Below, in pieces: positions 57,494-64,000 of a stretch of 64,000 bases of DNA. Numbering within the stretch: position 1 is the stretch's first letter; each line of letters starts with the position of its first letter. Under the pieces are notes generated by a model. The model was not told where the DNA came from, ran no database searches, and saw only the letters and a program-made list of their open reading frames with translations. Location of the stretch: the NCBI RefSeq assembly GCF_008807415.1, contig NZ_CP043626.1:1860001-1924000 (forward strand), read 5' to 3'. Origin of the DNA: Pseudomonas denitrificans (nom. rej.) (GTDB lineage: Bacteria > Pseudomonadota > Gammaproteobacteria > Pseudomonadales > Pseudomonadaceae). A program made the translations under genes and the position numbers.

Positions 57494-58054
57494 ATGACTG
57501 ATAATCTGCAAGGCAGGAACGTCCTGATCATCACCGCCAATGCCGGCATCGAACGCGATGAACTGCTCGAGCCGATGCGTGCCTTGAAAGCGCAGGGCGC
57601 CACCGTCATCCATGCCAGCGTGAAGGGCGGTTCGGCGCAGACCTGGGTGCACGACAGCGAGAAGGACATCCAGGTGAACTCCGACGCGAAGATCAAGGGC
57701 CTCAAGGCCGGTGACTACGACCTGCTGGTGATCCCCGGCGGCACGGTGAATGCCGACACCCTGCGCCAGGACGCGGACGCTCAACGACTGGTCAAGGCAT
57801 TCAGCGAGGCAGGCAAACCCATCGCCGCCATCTGCCACGGCCCCTGGCTGCTGATCGACGCCGGTGTGGTCTCCGAGAAATCACTGACTTCCTATGCCAG
57901 TGTCCGCACCGACCTGGTGAACGCCGGCGCCGACTGGCGCGACGCCCAGGTGGAGGTTTGCCCGGCCAAGGGCTGGACGCTGATCACGTCGCGCAACCCC
58001 GGTGACTTGAAGGCGTTCAACGAGGCACTGGGCGAAGCGCTCAAGGCTGCGTGA
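57494..58054 (+). CDS. DJ-1/PfpI family protein
   Basis: 186 residues from ATG 57494 after AGAGGAGG. DJ-1 fold: GRNVLIITANAGIERDELLE, YDLLVIPGGTVNADTLR, and nucleophile elbow PIAAICHGPWLLIDAGV with the reactive Cys, then LTSYASVRTDLVNAGADW and VITSRNPGD-like LITSRNPGDLKAF. PfpI/YhbO-type proteins protect against glyoxal and other stress in E. coli. The KatE C-terminal domain at 12.8-13.2 kb shares the fold. Confidence 0.9.
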   Translation: MTDNLQGRNVLIITANAGIERDELLEPMRALKAQGATVIHASVKGGSAQTWVHDSEKDIQVNSDAKIKGLKAGDYDLLVIPGGTVNADTLRQDADAQRLVKAFSEAGKPIAAICHGPWLLIDAGVVSEKSLTSYASVRTDLVNAGADWRDAQVEVCPAKGWTLITSRNPGDLKAFNEALGEALKAA

Positions 58055-58100
58055 CCGAACAGGAGAACTGCATGACTGACGGCCGGGGTGCCGCACAGGA

Positions 58101-58418
58101 TCAGGGCGAGATCGGATCGCTCGCCGGGAAGGTTTCTTCCAGGGCATGGTCGATGCGCGCTTCCGACACCGTCGAATCCGCCACGCCAGGGGAGGGCACC
58201 GCAGCGGCCCGTTCGGAGCGCAACGGTTCCAGGACCGGCTTGTTCAACGCCGCCTTCACCTGGCAGTACCCGCTCAGGCCGCGCTTGGCCGCCAGCACTC
58301 CAGCGCCCACGCGCAACCAGCCGGCCAGCCCGCCACGTCGCACGCCCAGGCCGATTGCTGCAATGCCTGCGGCGATGGAGGCCGCCCGTTCCCATCCGCT
58401 CAGATTCTGTTTGCTCAT
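58101..58418 (-). CDS. YgaP-type (DUF2892-like) membrane protein with FPASDP tail
   Basis: 105 residues from 58418 (MSKQNLSGWERAASIAAGIA). Two hydrophobic helices (AASIAAGIAAIGLGV; LAGWLRVGAGVLAAKRGLSG) ending with YCQVKAAL form the DUF2892/YgaP membrane unit. The tail carries RIDHALEETFPASDPISP, a motif (A..E.FPASDP) seen in many small bacterial stress proteins. GGGAGAG precedes the ATG. Inner-membrane, role unknown. Confidence 0.7.
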   Translation of the reverse strand: MSKQNLSGWERAASIAAGIAAIGLGVRRGGLAGWLRVGAGVLAAKRGLSGYCQVKAALNKPVLEPLRSERAAAVPSPGVADSTVSEARIDHALEETFPASDPISP

Positions 58419-58599
58419 GTCGCTCTCCCGCTGCTGAATGCCAAGGCGCCAGGGCCTCCGGTATTCCGTAGGCAGGTGCTGGCGGCGTTTGGTTCGAGTT
58501 GACTCGCAGGCGGTCGGTCCGTCTGTCGCACCGGGGCAACTCCAGCGGGCCGGGCGACTCACTTGCACAGGCGCAATGCAGCGAACCGAGGAGGTACCT

Positions 58600-58830
58600 A
58601 TGACTGAATGGGTGATCAGCTACCAGAAGGACAACAACACCAGCACGCTGGACATGAACCACGACGGGCGTCCGAGCATCGAGCAGGCGACGGCGTTCCT
58701 CCTGGGCTGGGTGCGGCAGAACCTGCCCGCCGGTGAGTACGGAGCGGCAAGAGACCAGCACGGCGATGCCTCCAGTACCGAGCTGCTGCGCCGGTACGGC
58801 ATCACCCTCAGTGGCATTGCCGAGAAATGA
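58600..58830 (+). CDS. Small hypothetical protein (76 aa)
   Basis: ATG 58600 follows GAGGAGGT and gives 76 residues, MTEWVISYQKDNNTSTLDMN to GITLSGIAEK. Two strands then helices (SIEQATAFLLGWVRQNL; SSTELLRRYGITL). Soluble. Divergent from the YgaP-like gene with about 180 bp between; no GAAC / TC pair was found there. Not recognised. Confidence 0.6.
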   Translation: MTEWVISYQKDNNTSTLDMNHDGRPSIEQATAFLLGWVRQNLPAGEYGAARDQHGDASSTELLRRYGITLSGIAEK

Positions 58831-58884
58831 GGCCATTGCCGCGTAGCTCGCGGTCGGTCTGTTCCTGATCTGACGCGGCGCGCC

Positions 58885-59139
58885 TCAGGCAGACACCGCT
58901 ATTACGCGGAAGAGGGCGCGGCCATCCAGCCACTGGGCCTGGCCGCTGGCGTCTATCTCGCCGATGCATTCGCCAAGGTCCTGGCCATCCAGTTCGATGA
59001 ACAGATGGTTGGCGTAGACGCGGAAGCGATCCGGGCTGCTCAGCAACTCGACGCGGCCGTTGCGCAGCACGCCGATACGCTTGCCGACCCCGCCGGGGGT
59101 GAACAGCTCGTAGGTGCCTTTGCTGAAAATCGGCGGCAC
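58885..59139 (-). CDS. Small hypothetical protein (84 aa)
   Basis: GTG start at 59139, decided by CCGGAGG five to seven bases upstream. The product, (M)PPIFSKGTYELFTPGGVGK to LFRVIAVSA, is mostly beta: GVLRNGRVELLSSPDRFRVY, HLFIELDGQDLGECIGEID. Likely a small barrel. Unknown family; no signal peptide. No promoter pattern seen upstream. Confidence 0.55.
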   Translation of the reverse strand: MPPIFSKGTYELFTPGGVGKRIGVLRNGRVELLSSPDRFRVYANHLFIELDGQDLGECIGEIDASGQAQWLDGRALFRVIAVSA

Positions 59140-59246
59140 GCAACCTCCGGGTCAAAGCCTGAAAACCCGAATAAACCACAGAATGATGGCATTTGAATAT
59201 CATTCGCTGCCGCGCCGTTGTCGCAGCCGGGCGGCAGCAATTCCCT

Positions 59247-59275
59247 GAACTCGCTCGCCACCAGGCCAGTCCACT
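59247..59275 (+). promoter_or_regulatory. GAAC-N17-TC promoter candidate for DUF748 gene
   Basis: GAACTC, 17 bp, TCCACT, ending 24 bases before ATG 59300. Confidence 0.35.
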
Positions 59276-59299
59276 GCCAGAGAACCTTTGGAGACAGGG

Positions 59300-60370
59300 A
59301 TGAAAAGGCGCTACAGCGTGCCCATGGCGAGCGTCCTGGCGATCCTGCTGTTGCTGCTGGTCGCGCATATCGCGTTGCCCTACGTGATCCGCGACTACCT
59401 CAACGGCCAACTGGAGCGCATGGGCGATTATCACGGCCAGATCACCGATGTGGACCTCGCGCTGTGGCGCGGCGCCTACCGCATCAACGGGCTGAAGATC
59501 GTCAAGGTCAGCGGCAAGGTGCCGGTGCCGCTGCTGGACGCGCCAGTGATAGACCTTGCCGTGAGCTGGCATGCGCTGTGGTACGAGCACGGGATCGTGG
59601 CGCGGGTGATCTTCCTGCGGCCGGAGCTGAATTTCGTCGATGGCGGCAGCAGCCAGGAATCCCAGAGCGGCGCCGGTACCAACTGGCATGCGCAGCTGGA
59701 GAAGCTGTTGCCGATCACTCTGGACGAGCTGCGCATCGAGGATGGGCGCATTCGCTTCCACAACTACCAGTCCAATCCACCGGTGCACCTGTCTGCCAGC
59801 GCGGTTAACGCAAGCCTGTACAACCTCACCAACGTGGCGGACGAGAAGGGCGAGCGGGTCGCCCGTTTTGAGGGGCGTGCGCGCCTGTTCGACCAGGCGC
59901 CGGTGGAGGTCGAGGCGTCATTCGACCCGTTCACCGACTTCGAGGACTTCCAGTTGCGCTTGCGCGCCAGCGAGGTGGAGCTGCGCCGGGTCAACGACTT
60001 CGCCTCCGCCTACGGCAAGTTCGACTTCAATCGTGGCCACGGCACCCTTGTGATCGAAGCGAAAGCGGATAACGGCCGCCTCAGCGGCTATATCAAACCG
60101 CTGCTGCGCGATGTCGACGTGTTCAACTGGCAGCAGGATGTGGAGGAGAAGGACAAGGGCCTGTTCCGTTCGATCTGGGAAGCCCTGGTCGGTGGCGGCG
60201 AGACGGTGCTGAAGAACCAGCGCAAGGACCAGTTCGCTACCCGTGTGGATCTGAACGGCAATATCCATCGCCAGGACATCAGTGCCTTCCAGGCTTTCCT
60301 CGGTATCCTGCGCAACGCCTTCATCCAGGCCTTCAACGCCCGTTACGAGCGCTCGGCTCCCACCGACTGA
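59300..60370 (+). CDS. DUF748/AsmA-like envelope protein
   Basis: 356 residues: one N-terminal membrane helix (ASVLAILLLLLVAHIALPYV) then a long beta-rich periplasmic part (YHGQITDVDLALWRGAYRIN, IDLAVSWHALWYEHGIVARV, ELRIEDGRIRFHNYQSNPPV). This is the DUF748 pattern of the AsmA-like superfamily, whose members bridge the periplasm for phospholipid movement. It is short for DUF748 (many exceed 900), so it may be a single-unit version. GGAGACAGGG precedes the start. It converges with the mscS-like gene 2 bases away. Confidence 0.75.
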   Translation: MKRRYSVPMASVLAILLLLLVAHIALPYVIRDYLNGQLERMGDYHGQITDVDLALWRGAYRINGLKIVKVSGKVPVPLLDAPVIDLAVSWHALWYEHGIVARVIFLRPELNFVDGGSSQESQSGAGTNWHAQLEKLLPITLDELRIEDGRIRFHNYQSNPPVHLSASAVNASLYNLTNVADEKGERVARFEGRARLFDQAPVEVEASFDPFTDFEDFQLRLRASEVELRRVNDFASAYGKFDFNRGHGTLVIEAKADNGRLSGYIKPLLRDVDVFNWQQDVEEKDKGLFRSIWEALVGGGETVLKNQRKDQFATRVDLNGNIHRQDISAFQAFLGILRNAFIQAFNARYERSAPTD

Positions 60371-60372
60371 CG

Positions 60373-61479
60373 CTAGTGGCTGGTGCCCGATCCTTCCTGG
60401 CGCTGTGCATCGAATACTCCGCGGTCCCGCTCGCGCAAGTCGCGAACAGACGAGACATTGCGTAGCTCGCGCACCGGGAAGGCGAACTCGACGCCCAGCT
60501 CCTGCATGCCGGCCAGCAAGCTCAGATTGATCCGCTGCTGCACGTCCATGTAACGGTTGTAGTCAGCCGTCTGCATGATGAAGACGACTTCGTAGAGCAA
60601 GCGGCTCTCGGAGAAGGAGAGGAAATGCGCGCGATCGAATTTCGCCTCGTCGATCTCGTCGATGATCTCCCTGACCAGGTCGGCAACCGCCTTGGCCTGC
60701 TCAGCCGAGGTCCGGTAGCTGATCCCGAACTGGAAAACGATGCGGCGGGTGTTCATGCGCTTGTAGTTGTGCAGCGTCTGCTTGAGCAGTTCGGCATTCG
60801 AGCAGACGATCTGCTCGCCGCTCAGGCTGCGGATGCGCGTGGTCTTCAGGCCGATGTGCTCGATGGTTCCGGCCACGTCACCGAACACCACGAAATCGCC
60901 GATCTCGAAGGGCTTGTCGAAGCCAATCGACAGCGAGGCGAAGATGTCGCTGAGGATGGTCTGCACCGCCAGTGCCACGGCGATGCCGCCGACACCGAGG
61001 CTGGCGATCAGCGCGGTGATGTCCACGCCCAGGTTGGCCAGGATCGACAGCAGCATCACGGCCCAGACCACCACCAGCACCACCACCGAGACAATCGTTG
61101 CCATTACCGGATTCTGGATGCCGCCGAAGCGCGAGCGGGACAGGTTGTGCGTCCACAGGCGCACGCAGACATCCAGCCACCAGGCGACCTGCAGCGCGAG
61201 CACGACGAACCAGGCGTGCGACAGGGCGGTGCTCCAGTTGTCGGGCAGGGTGGTGAGCTTGAGCGCGAGCATCAAGGCGAAGACGAAGACCAGCACGTTG
61301 CTGGTGCGCCCGGCGATTGCCGCGGCGTAGCGCGCCCATTGGCTGGTACGCCCCTCCAGGCGCTTGCGCGCCAGGCTGATCAAAAAGCGCAGGATGAGGA
61401 ATCCCGCGGCGGCGGCCACCACTACCAACAGCAAGCGGCCGAGCTGGCTCAGGTCCAGCCAGGCATACAGCGACTCCAT
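60373..61479 (-). CDS. MscS-family mechanosensitive channel
   Basis: 368 residues with about four or five membrane helices, the last being the pore-lining TM3 (LIASLGVGGIAVALAVQTIL with SDIFASLSIGFDKPFEIGDFV). The beta domain has VAGTIEHIGLKTTRIRSLSGEQIVCSNAELL, followed by the alpha/beta vestibule. Opens under membrane tension to release solutes on osmotic downshock. It is an extended type, with two helices before the core. A GAACTT is present upstream on the minus strand but with no TC at the right distance. Confidence 0.9.
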   Translation of the reverse strand: MESLYAWLDLSQLGRLLLVVVAAAAGFLILRFLISLARKRLEGRTSQWARYAAAIAGRTSNVLVFVFALMLALKLTTLPDNWSTALSHAWFVVLALQVAWWLDVCVRLWTHNLSRSRFGGIQNPVMATIVSVVVLVVVWAVMLLSILANLGVDITALIASLGVGGIAVALAVQTILSDIFASLSIGFDKPFEIGDFVVFGDVAGTIEHIGLKTTRIRSLSGEQIVCSNAELLKQTLHNYKRMNTRRIVFQFGISYRTSAEQAKAVADLVREIIDEIDEAKFDRAHFLSFSESRLLYEVVFIMQTADYNRYMDVQQRINLSLLAGMQELGVEFAFPVRELRNVSSVRDLRERDRGVFDAQRQEGSGTSH

Positions 61480-61587
61480 GGTTGCTCCTTATCGCGAATG
61501 ACAGGAGTAGGTTTGGGGCCGGGTAGGGGGCAGAAGTTCAGCCGCAATGCACGAGGGGTGGCGCGGGAGTCTGTCACGCAGAAGTGC

Positions 61588-61616
61588 TGCGGGAGGGTAG
61601 GGGTTACCCTCCCGCA
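61588..61616. terminator. Strong hairpin terminator-like element
   Basis: TGCGGGAGGGTA and TACCCTCCCGCA form a perfect 12-bp stem with a 5-base loop, followed on the minus-strand side by CCCC-GTTAA-GGGG, another small hairpin. It lies just downstream of the 24-residue membrane-peptide gene (minus) and upstream of mscS. There is no long T tract. Confidence 0.65.
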
Positions 61617-61631
61617 TCCCCTTAACGGGGG

Positions 61632-61706
61632 TCAATGCCAGAACAGCGCGATCAGGATGATGATCGGGATCGGCACGCCGAGGAAGTAAAGGAGGATCGA
61701 GCGCAT
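61632..61706 (-). CDS. 24-residue single-pass membrane peptide
   Basis: ATG at 61704-61706 after CAGGAGACTC, 24 codons, TGA at 61632-61634. The peptide begins MRSILLYFLG and ends ALFWH; apart from Arg2 and the final His it is wholly hydrophobic (GVPIPIIILI), one membrane span. I have the impression of near-identical peptides in other proteobacteria, but no search was run. It starts 13 bases after the stop of the 300-residue membrane protein gene, so the two are co-transcribed, and a terminator follows. A small subunit or regulator of that protein is a fair guess. Confidence 0.6.
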   Translation of the reverse strand: MRSILLYFLGVPIPIIILIALFWH

Positions 61707-61719
61707 GGTGAGTCTCCTG

Positions 61720-62622
61720 TCAGCGAATGGAGTGGGCGGGGGAGGTGGAGTGCAGGTGGTGAGCCACCAGCAGCTCTGCGTCACGGCGGCGGCCGCCGTG
61801 GATGGCCATGAAGCTGGCGAAGAACGCACCGCACAGCAGCGCCGCGAACATCCACAGCGCCGAACCGGCAGCGACCTTGCGGGCCGTGTCGGCGGCCTGC
61901 AATGCCTGTTGCTTGGCCTGTTGCGCCTGGGCGAACACGGCATCGATGCGCTGCTCGGCCTCGGCCTGGCTGATCTCGGTGCGCTGGGCGATCACTCGGG
62001 CGAGGTAGGTGCGGTCGTCTGCGCTCAATTGCCCTTCGGCCAGACCGCGCACGAAAATACGGGAGGCGACTGCATGGGCGGCGTCATCGCTGACGGCGAC
62101 CGGCCGGTTGTCGCGGAACAGGGTGTCGATGAAGTAGGCGGCGTCGTTGTCGTCCTTGCCGGAGGAAGCGCTGGTGGCACTCGCCGCCGCGCCGGCGGCC
62201 ACCGTGGCGCCCGCCTGCAGGCCACCACCCACCAGGCTGCTGACCGAGCCGATCACCAGGGTGGCGGTGACCAGCGTCGCGATGGCCCAGGCGAGGAAGC
62301 CATGGGCGGTATCGCGGAAATAGACTTCATCGCCGTGCAGGCTGGCCCATTTCACCCGCAGGCGTCCGGCCAGGTATCCGCCCAGGCCGGAAGCGAGCAC
62401 CTGGGTGATCGCCAGCCAGATGAACGTGGAGATGCTCATCTGCTTGAAGCTGCCGCCATCGCCAGGCCACGGCGACACTGCGGAGAACCCGAGGCCGAAG
62501 CCCAGGACAATGAGGATCAGCGACAGTGCCGCGGCGGCGGCCGCGCCGGCGAAGATCGCCGGCCAGGCGACGCCGGAGTGATCGAGAGTGCTAGTGAGGG
62601 AGGTATCGGCGCTGGCAATCAT
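61720..62622 (-). CDS. Polytopic membrane protein of unknown function
   Basis: 300 residues from 62622 (MIASADTSLTSTLDHSGVAW) after AAAGGAG. Four or so membrane segments: AIFAGAAAAAALSLILIVLGFG, FIWLAITQVLASGLGGYLAG, FLAWAIATLVTATLVIGSVSSL, and SALWMFAALLCGAFFASFMAI near the end, with a 100-residue Ala/Gln-rich coiled segment (QAEAEQRIDAVFAQAQQAKQ) between. No catalytic motif seen. In an operon with the 24-residue peptide. Confidence 0.7.
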   Translation of the reverse strand: MIASADTSLTSTLDHSGVAWPAIFAGAAAAAALSLILIVLGFGLGFSAVSPWPGDGGSFKQMSISTFIWLAITQVLASGLGGYLAGRLRVKWASLHGDEVYFRDTAHGFLAWAIATLVTATLVIGSVSSLVGGGLQAGATVAAGAAASATSASSGKDDNDAAYFIDTLFRDNRPVAVSDDAAHAVASRIFVRGLAEGQLSADDRTYLARVIAQRTEISQAEAEQRIDAVFAQAQQAKQQALQAADTARKVAAGSALWMFAALLCGAFFASFMAIHGGRRRDAELLVAHHLHSTSPAHSIR

Positions 62623-63023
62623 GGGCGGTGCTCCTTTGGCTGGGCCTGAACCTGCCTTTGCACCGCGCATGCCAGCTGTTTCAAAATATTAAAATCAATA
62701 CTTTCAAAGAGTTGTGATTGAATGTGCGCATGCAAGGGATGCAGAACGCATGGCCCCCGGCTCGGCGGCGGCAGAATGCACGATCCACCTCCTGCGAGCG
62801 CAGGAATTACGAACCCGATTGCCCGACCCGTGGTCTTCTGCTGGAGCAAGCAGCAATGCACGAAGCCCGACGGTACGCTCGTTCCAGATGGCGCAGCCGT
62901 CGGTAGCCGCTTTCGAATTTGGCGCGCCGAATCTCGGTTTCGATGCTCAACGCTGCTACTCTTCGGCCTGCCGGCGATCCGGCCGCCTGTCTCGCAGGAA
63001 TACGATCCAAGGAACCCTGAGCC
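62623..63023. other. Intergenic gap, nothing recognised
   Basis: About 400 bp between the divergent membrane-protein and CheB-CheR genes. It has an AT-rich patch at 62675-62710 that could be a promoter zone. No credible ORF; overlapping frames here have no ribosome site and poor codon use. Confidence 0.5.
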
Positions 63024-64000
63024 ATGAGTGAAGAGATCCCCGCCGCCGAAGGCCTCAAGCTGAAGGTGCAGCCCAGCCACCTCAACTTTCCGGTGATTGG
63101 TATCGGCGCGTCGGCGGGTGGTCTGGGTGCGTTGCTGCGGCTGTTCGAAAACATGCCCAACGACAACGGCATGGCCTTCGTGGTGGTGATGCACCTCTCG
63201 CCCAATCATGAGAGCAGCGCGCACCAGATCCTGCAGAAAGTCACCAAGATGAAGGTGCAGCAGGTCAGTGAGCCGACGCCCATCGAGCGCAACTGTGTCT
63301 ACCTGATTTCCCCGGCCATGCAGCTGACCATGAACGATGGCTACCTGCGCGTGACCGAGCTCAACCCCGGCCAGCCGCGCCACATCGCCATCGATATCTT
63401 CATGCGCACGCTGGCGGACGCCCACGCCGAGCACGCGGTGAGCATTGTCCTGAGCGGCAACGGCAGCGACGGTTCGGCCGGGCTGTCGCGGGTGAAAGAG
63501 CAGGGCGGGGTGACCATCGCCCAGTCACCGGACGACGCCGAGTACGACGAGATGCCGCGCAGTGCCATTGCCACCGGCCAGGTGGACTTCGTCCTGCCGG
63601 TGGGCGACATGCCGCAGAAACTCATCGACCTGTGGCAGAGCATGCGCAACATGCAACTGCCCGCAGACGCCGACGTCGCCACGCCGTTCCGCTCCATCGA
63701 GGACCCGGAGCAGTCGCGCGCTGCCGAAGCCGCTCTGAAGGACATCCTGAGTCTGCTGCGCACCCGCACCGGGCATGACTTCAAGCATTACAAGCGCGCC
63801 ACGGTGCTGCGGCGCATCGAACGGCGCATGCAGGTCAATCGCCTGGGGGACCTGCCGGCCTACCGCGCCTTCCTTCAGGGCGCGCCGGAAGAAACCCGGC
63901 ACCTGCTGGCCGACATGCTGATCGGGGTCACCAACTTCTTCCGTGATCGCGAGGCTTTCGAAGCACTGGAGCGCGACATCATCCCGGGCCTGTTCGACAT
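63024..64000 (+). CDS. CheB-CheR fusion chemotaxis/sensor protein (cut by window edge)
   Basis: 325 residues visible from ATG 63024; no stop before the edge. Residues about 20-200 are a CheB methylesterase domain: VIGIGASAGGLGALLRLF (active Ser), VVMHLSPNHESS (His) and LSGNGSDGSAGLSRVKEQGG (Asp). Then a CheR methyltransferase starts: LLRTRTGHDFKHYKRATVLR, RIERRMQ and MLIGVTNFFRDREAFE. Such fusions normally go on with PAS and histidine kinase or PAS-only modules; those would lie to the right. There is no separate receiver domain before CheB. The target receptors are unknown. Confidence 0.9.
   Translation, partial: MSEEIPAAEGLKLKVQPSHLNFPVIGIGASAGGLGALLRLFENMPNDNGMAFVVVMHLSPNHESSAHQILQKVTKMKVQQVSEPTPIERNCVYLISPAMQLTMNDGYLRVTELNPGQPRHIAIDIFMRTLADAHAEHAVSIVLSGNGSDGSAGLSRVKEQGGVTIAQSPDDAEYDEMPRSAIATGQVDFVLPVGDMPQKLIDLWQSMRNMQLPADADVATPFRSIEDPEQSRAAEAALKDILSLLRTRTGHDFKHYKRATVLRRIERRMQVNRLGDLPAYRAFLQGAPEETRHLLADMLIGVTNFFRDREAFEALERDIIPGLFD

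Noticed and set aside
48398..62786. CAGAATGCACGAT seen twice (48398 and 62775 regions)
   Set aside because: Only about 13 bases, different contexts and no symmetry; probably chance.

Overview
The window reads as Pseudomonas chromosome, most like the P. aeruginosa / P. nitroreducens / P. citronellolis side of the genus. It is GC-rich, the proteins look pseudomonad throughout, and from about 11 kb onward gene content and partial order resemble, from memory, the stress and glycogen block PA2134-PA2190 of P. aeruginosa PAO1 (katE, ligD, metallothionein, glgP, ku, glgE, treS, glgB, the cardiolipin synthase trio, glgX, treY, malQ, treZ, glgA). No database search was run; every family assignment is by reading motifs.

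Layout. (1) 0-2.7 kb: the end of a receiver-domain protein and a run of very small proteins, including a KGG-repeat stress protein and a small basic protein preceded by a paired palindromic operator. (2) 2.7-6.4 kb: alkanesulfonate monooxygenase ssuD divergent from a serine acetyltransferase (sulfur and cysteine supply), then a dapA-like gene with a long leader that holds a lysine-rich mini-ORF. (3) 6.5-10.3 kb: a large autotransporter broken by two in-frame amber codons and preceded by the same paired operator as region 1; its 3' end abuts decayed gene relics. (4) 10.3-34.3 kb: stress and storage genes: two DUF4142 proteins, catalase KatE, a heme-oxygenase-like enzyme with a methyltransferase divergent from a YbdK-type ligase, LigD and Ku (two-component NHEJ), metallothionein, an SDR, glycogen phosphorylase, and glgE-treS/mak-glgB. 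(5) 34.4-48.1 kb, minus strand: a ybhN-clsB-ybhP-like membrane-lipid trio and a tightly overlapping glgA-treZ-malQ-treY-DUF2934-glgX operon. (6) 48.4-53.6 kb: DUF3182 protein and alpha/beta hydrolase convergent with a fully overlapping four-gene operon (acyl-CoA dehydrogenase-like, PIG-L deacetylase, NodS-like methyltransferase, glycosyltransferase), the best candidate for an undescribed pathway. (7) 53.9-62.6 kb: pyruvate-oxidase-like TPP enzyme, small envelope and stress proteins, CBS protein, DJ-1/PfpI protein, DUF748 protein, MscS channel, and a membrane protein paired with a 24-residue peptide. (8) The right edge cuts a CheB-CheR chemotaxis-type fusion.

How the parts work together (known families, inferred here): GlgA and GlgB build alpha-glucan; TreY and TreZ turn it into trehalose; TreS isomerises trehalose to maltose, the fused maltokinase phosphorylates it, and GlgE returns it to alpha-glucan; GlgP, GlgX and MalQ remodel or degrade the polymer. 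KatE, LigD/Ku, metallothionein and the small stress proteins fit desiccation, osmotic and oxidative stress. A shared upstream pattern (GAAC, two bases, 16 or 17 bp, TC), like sites of AlgU/RpoE-type sigma factors, precedes at least sixteen of these genes and may be the common switch.

Data caution: seven frame breaks in six otherwise conserved genes are all net single-base losses, and the six that could be placed lie at or next to short runs of identical G or C. This pattern is more like base-calling error than real decay. The two amber codons in the autotransporter are substitutions and are not explained that way.
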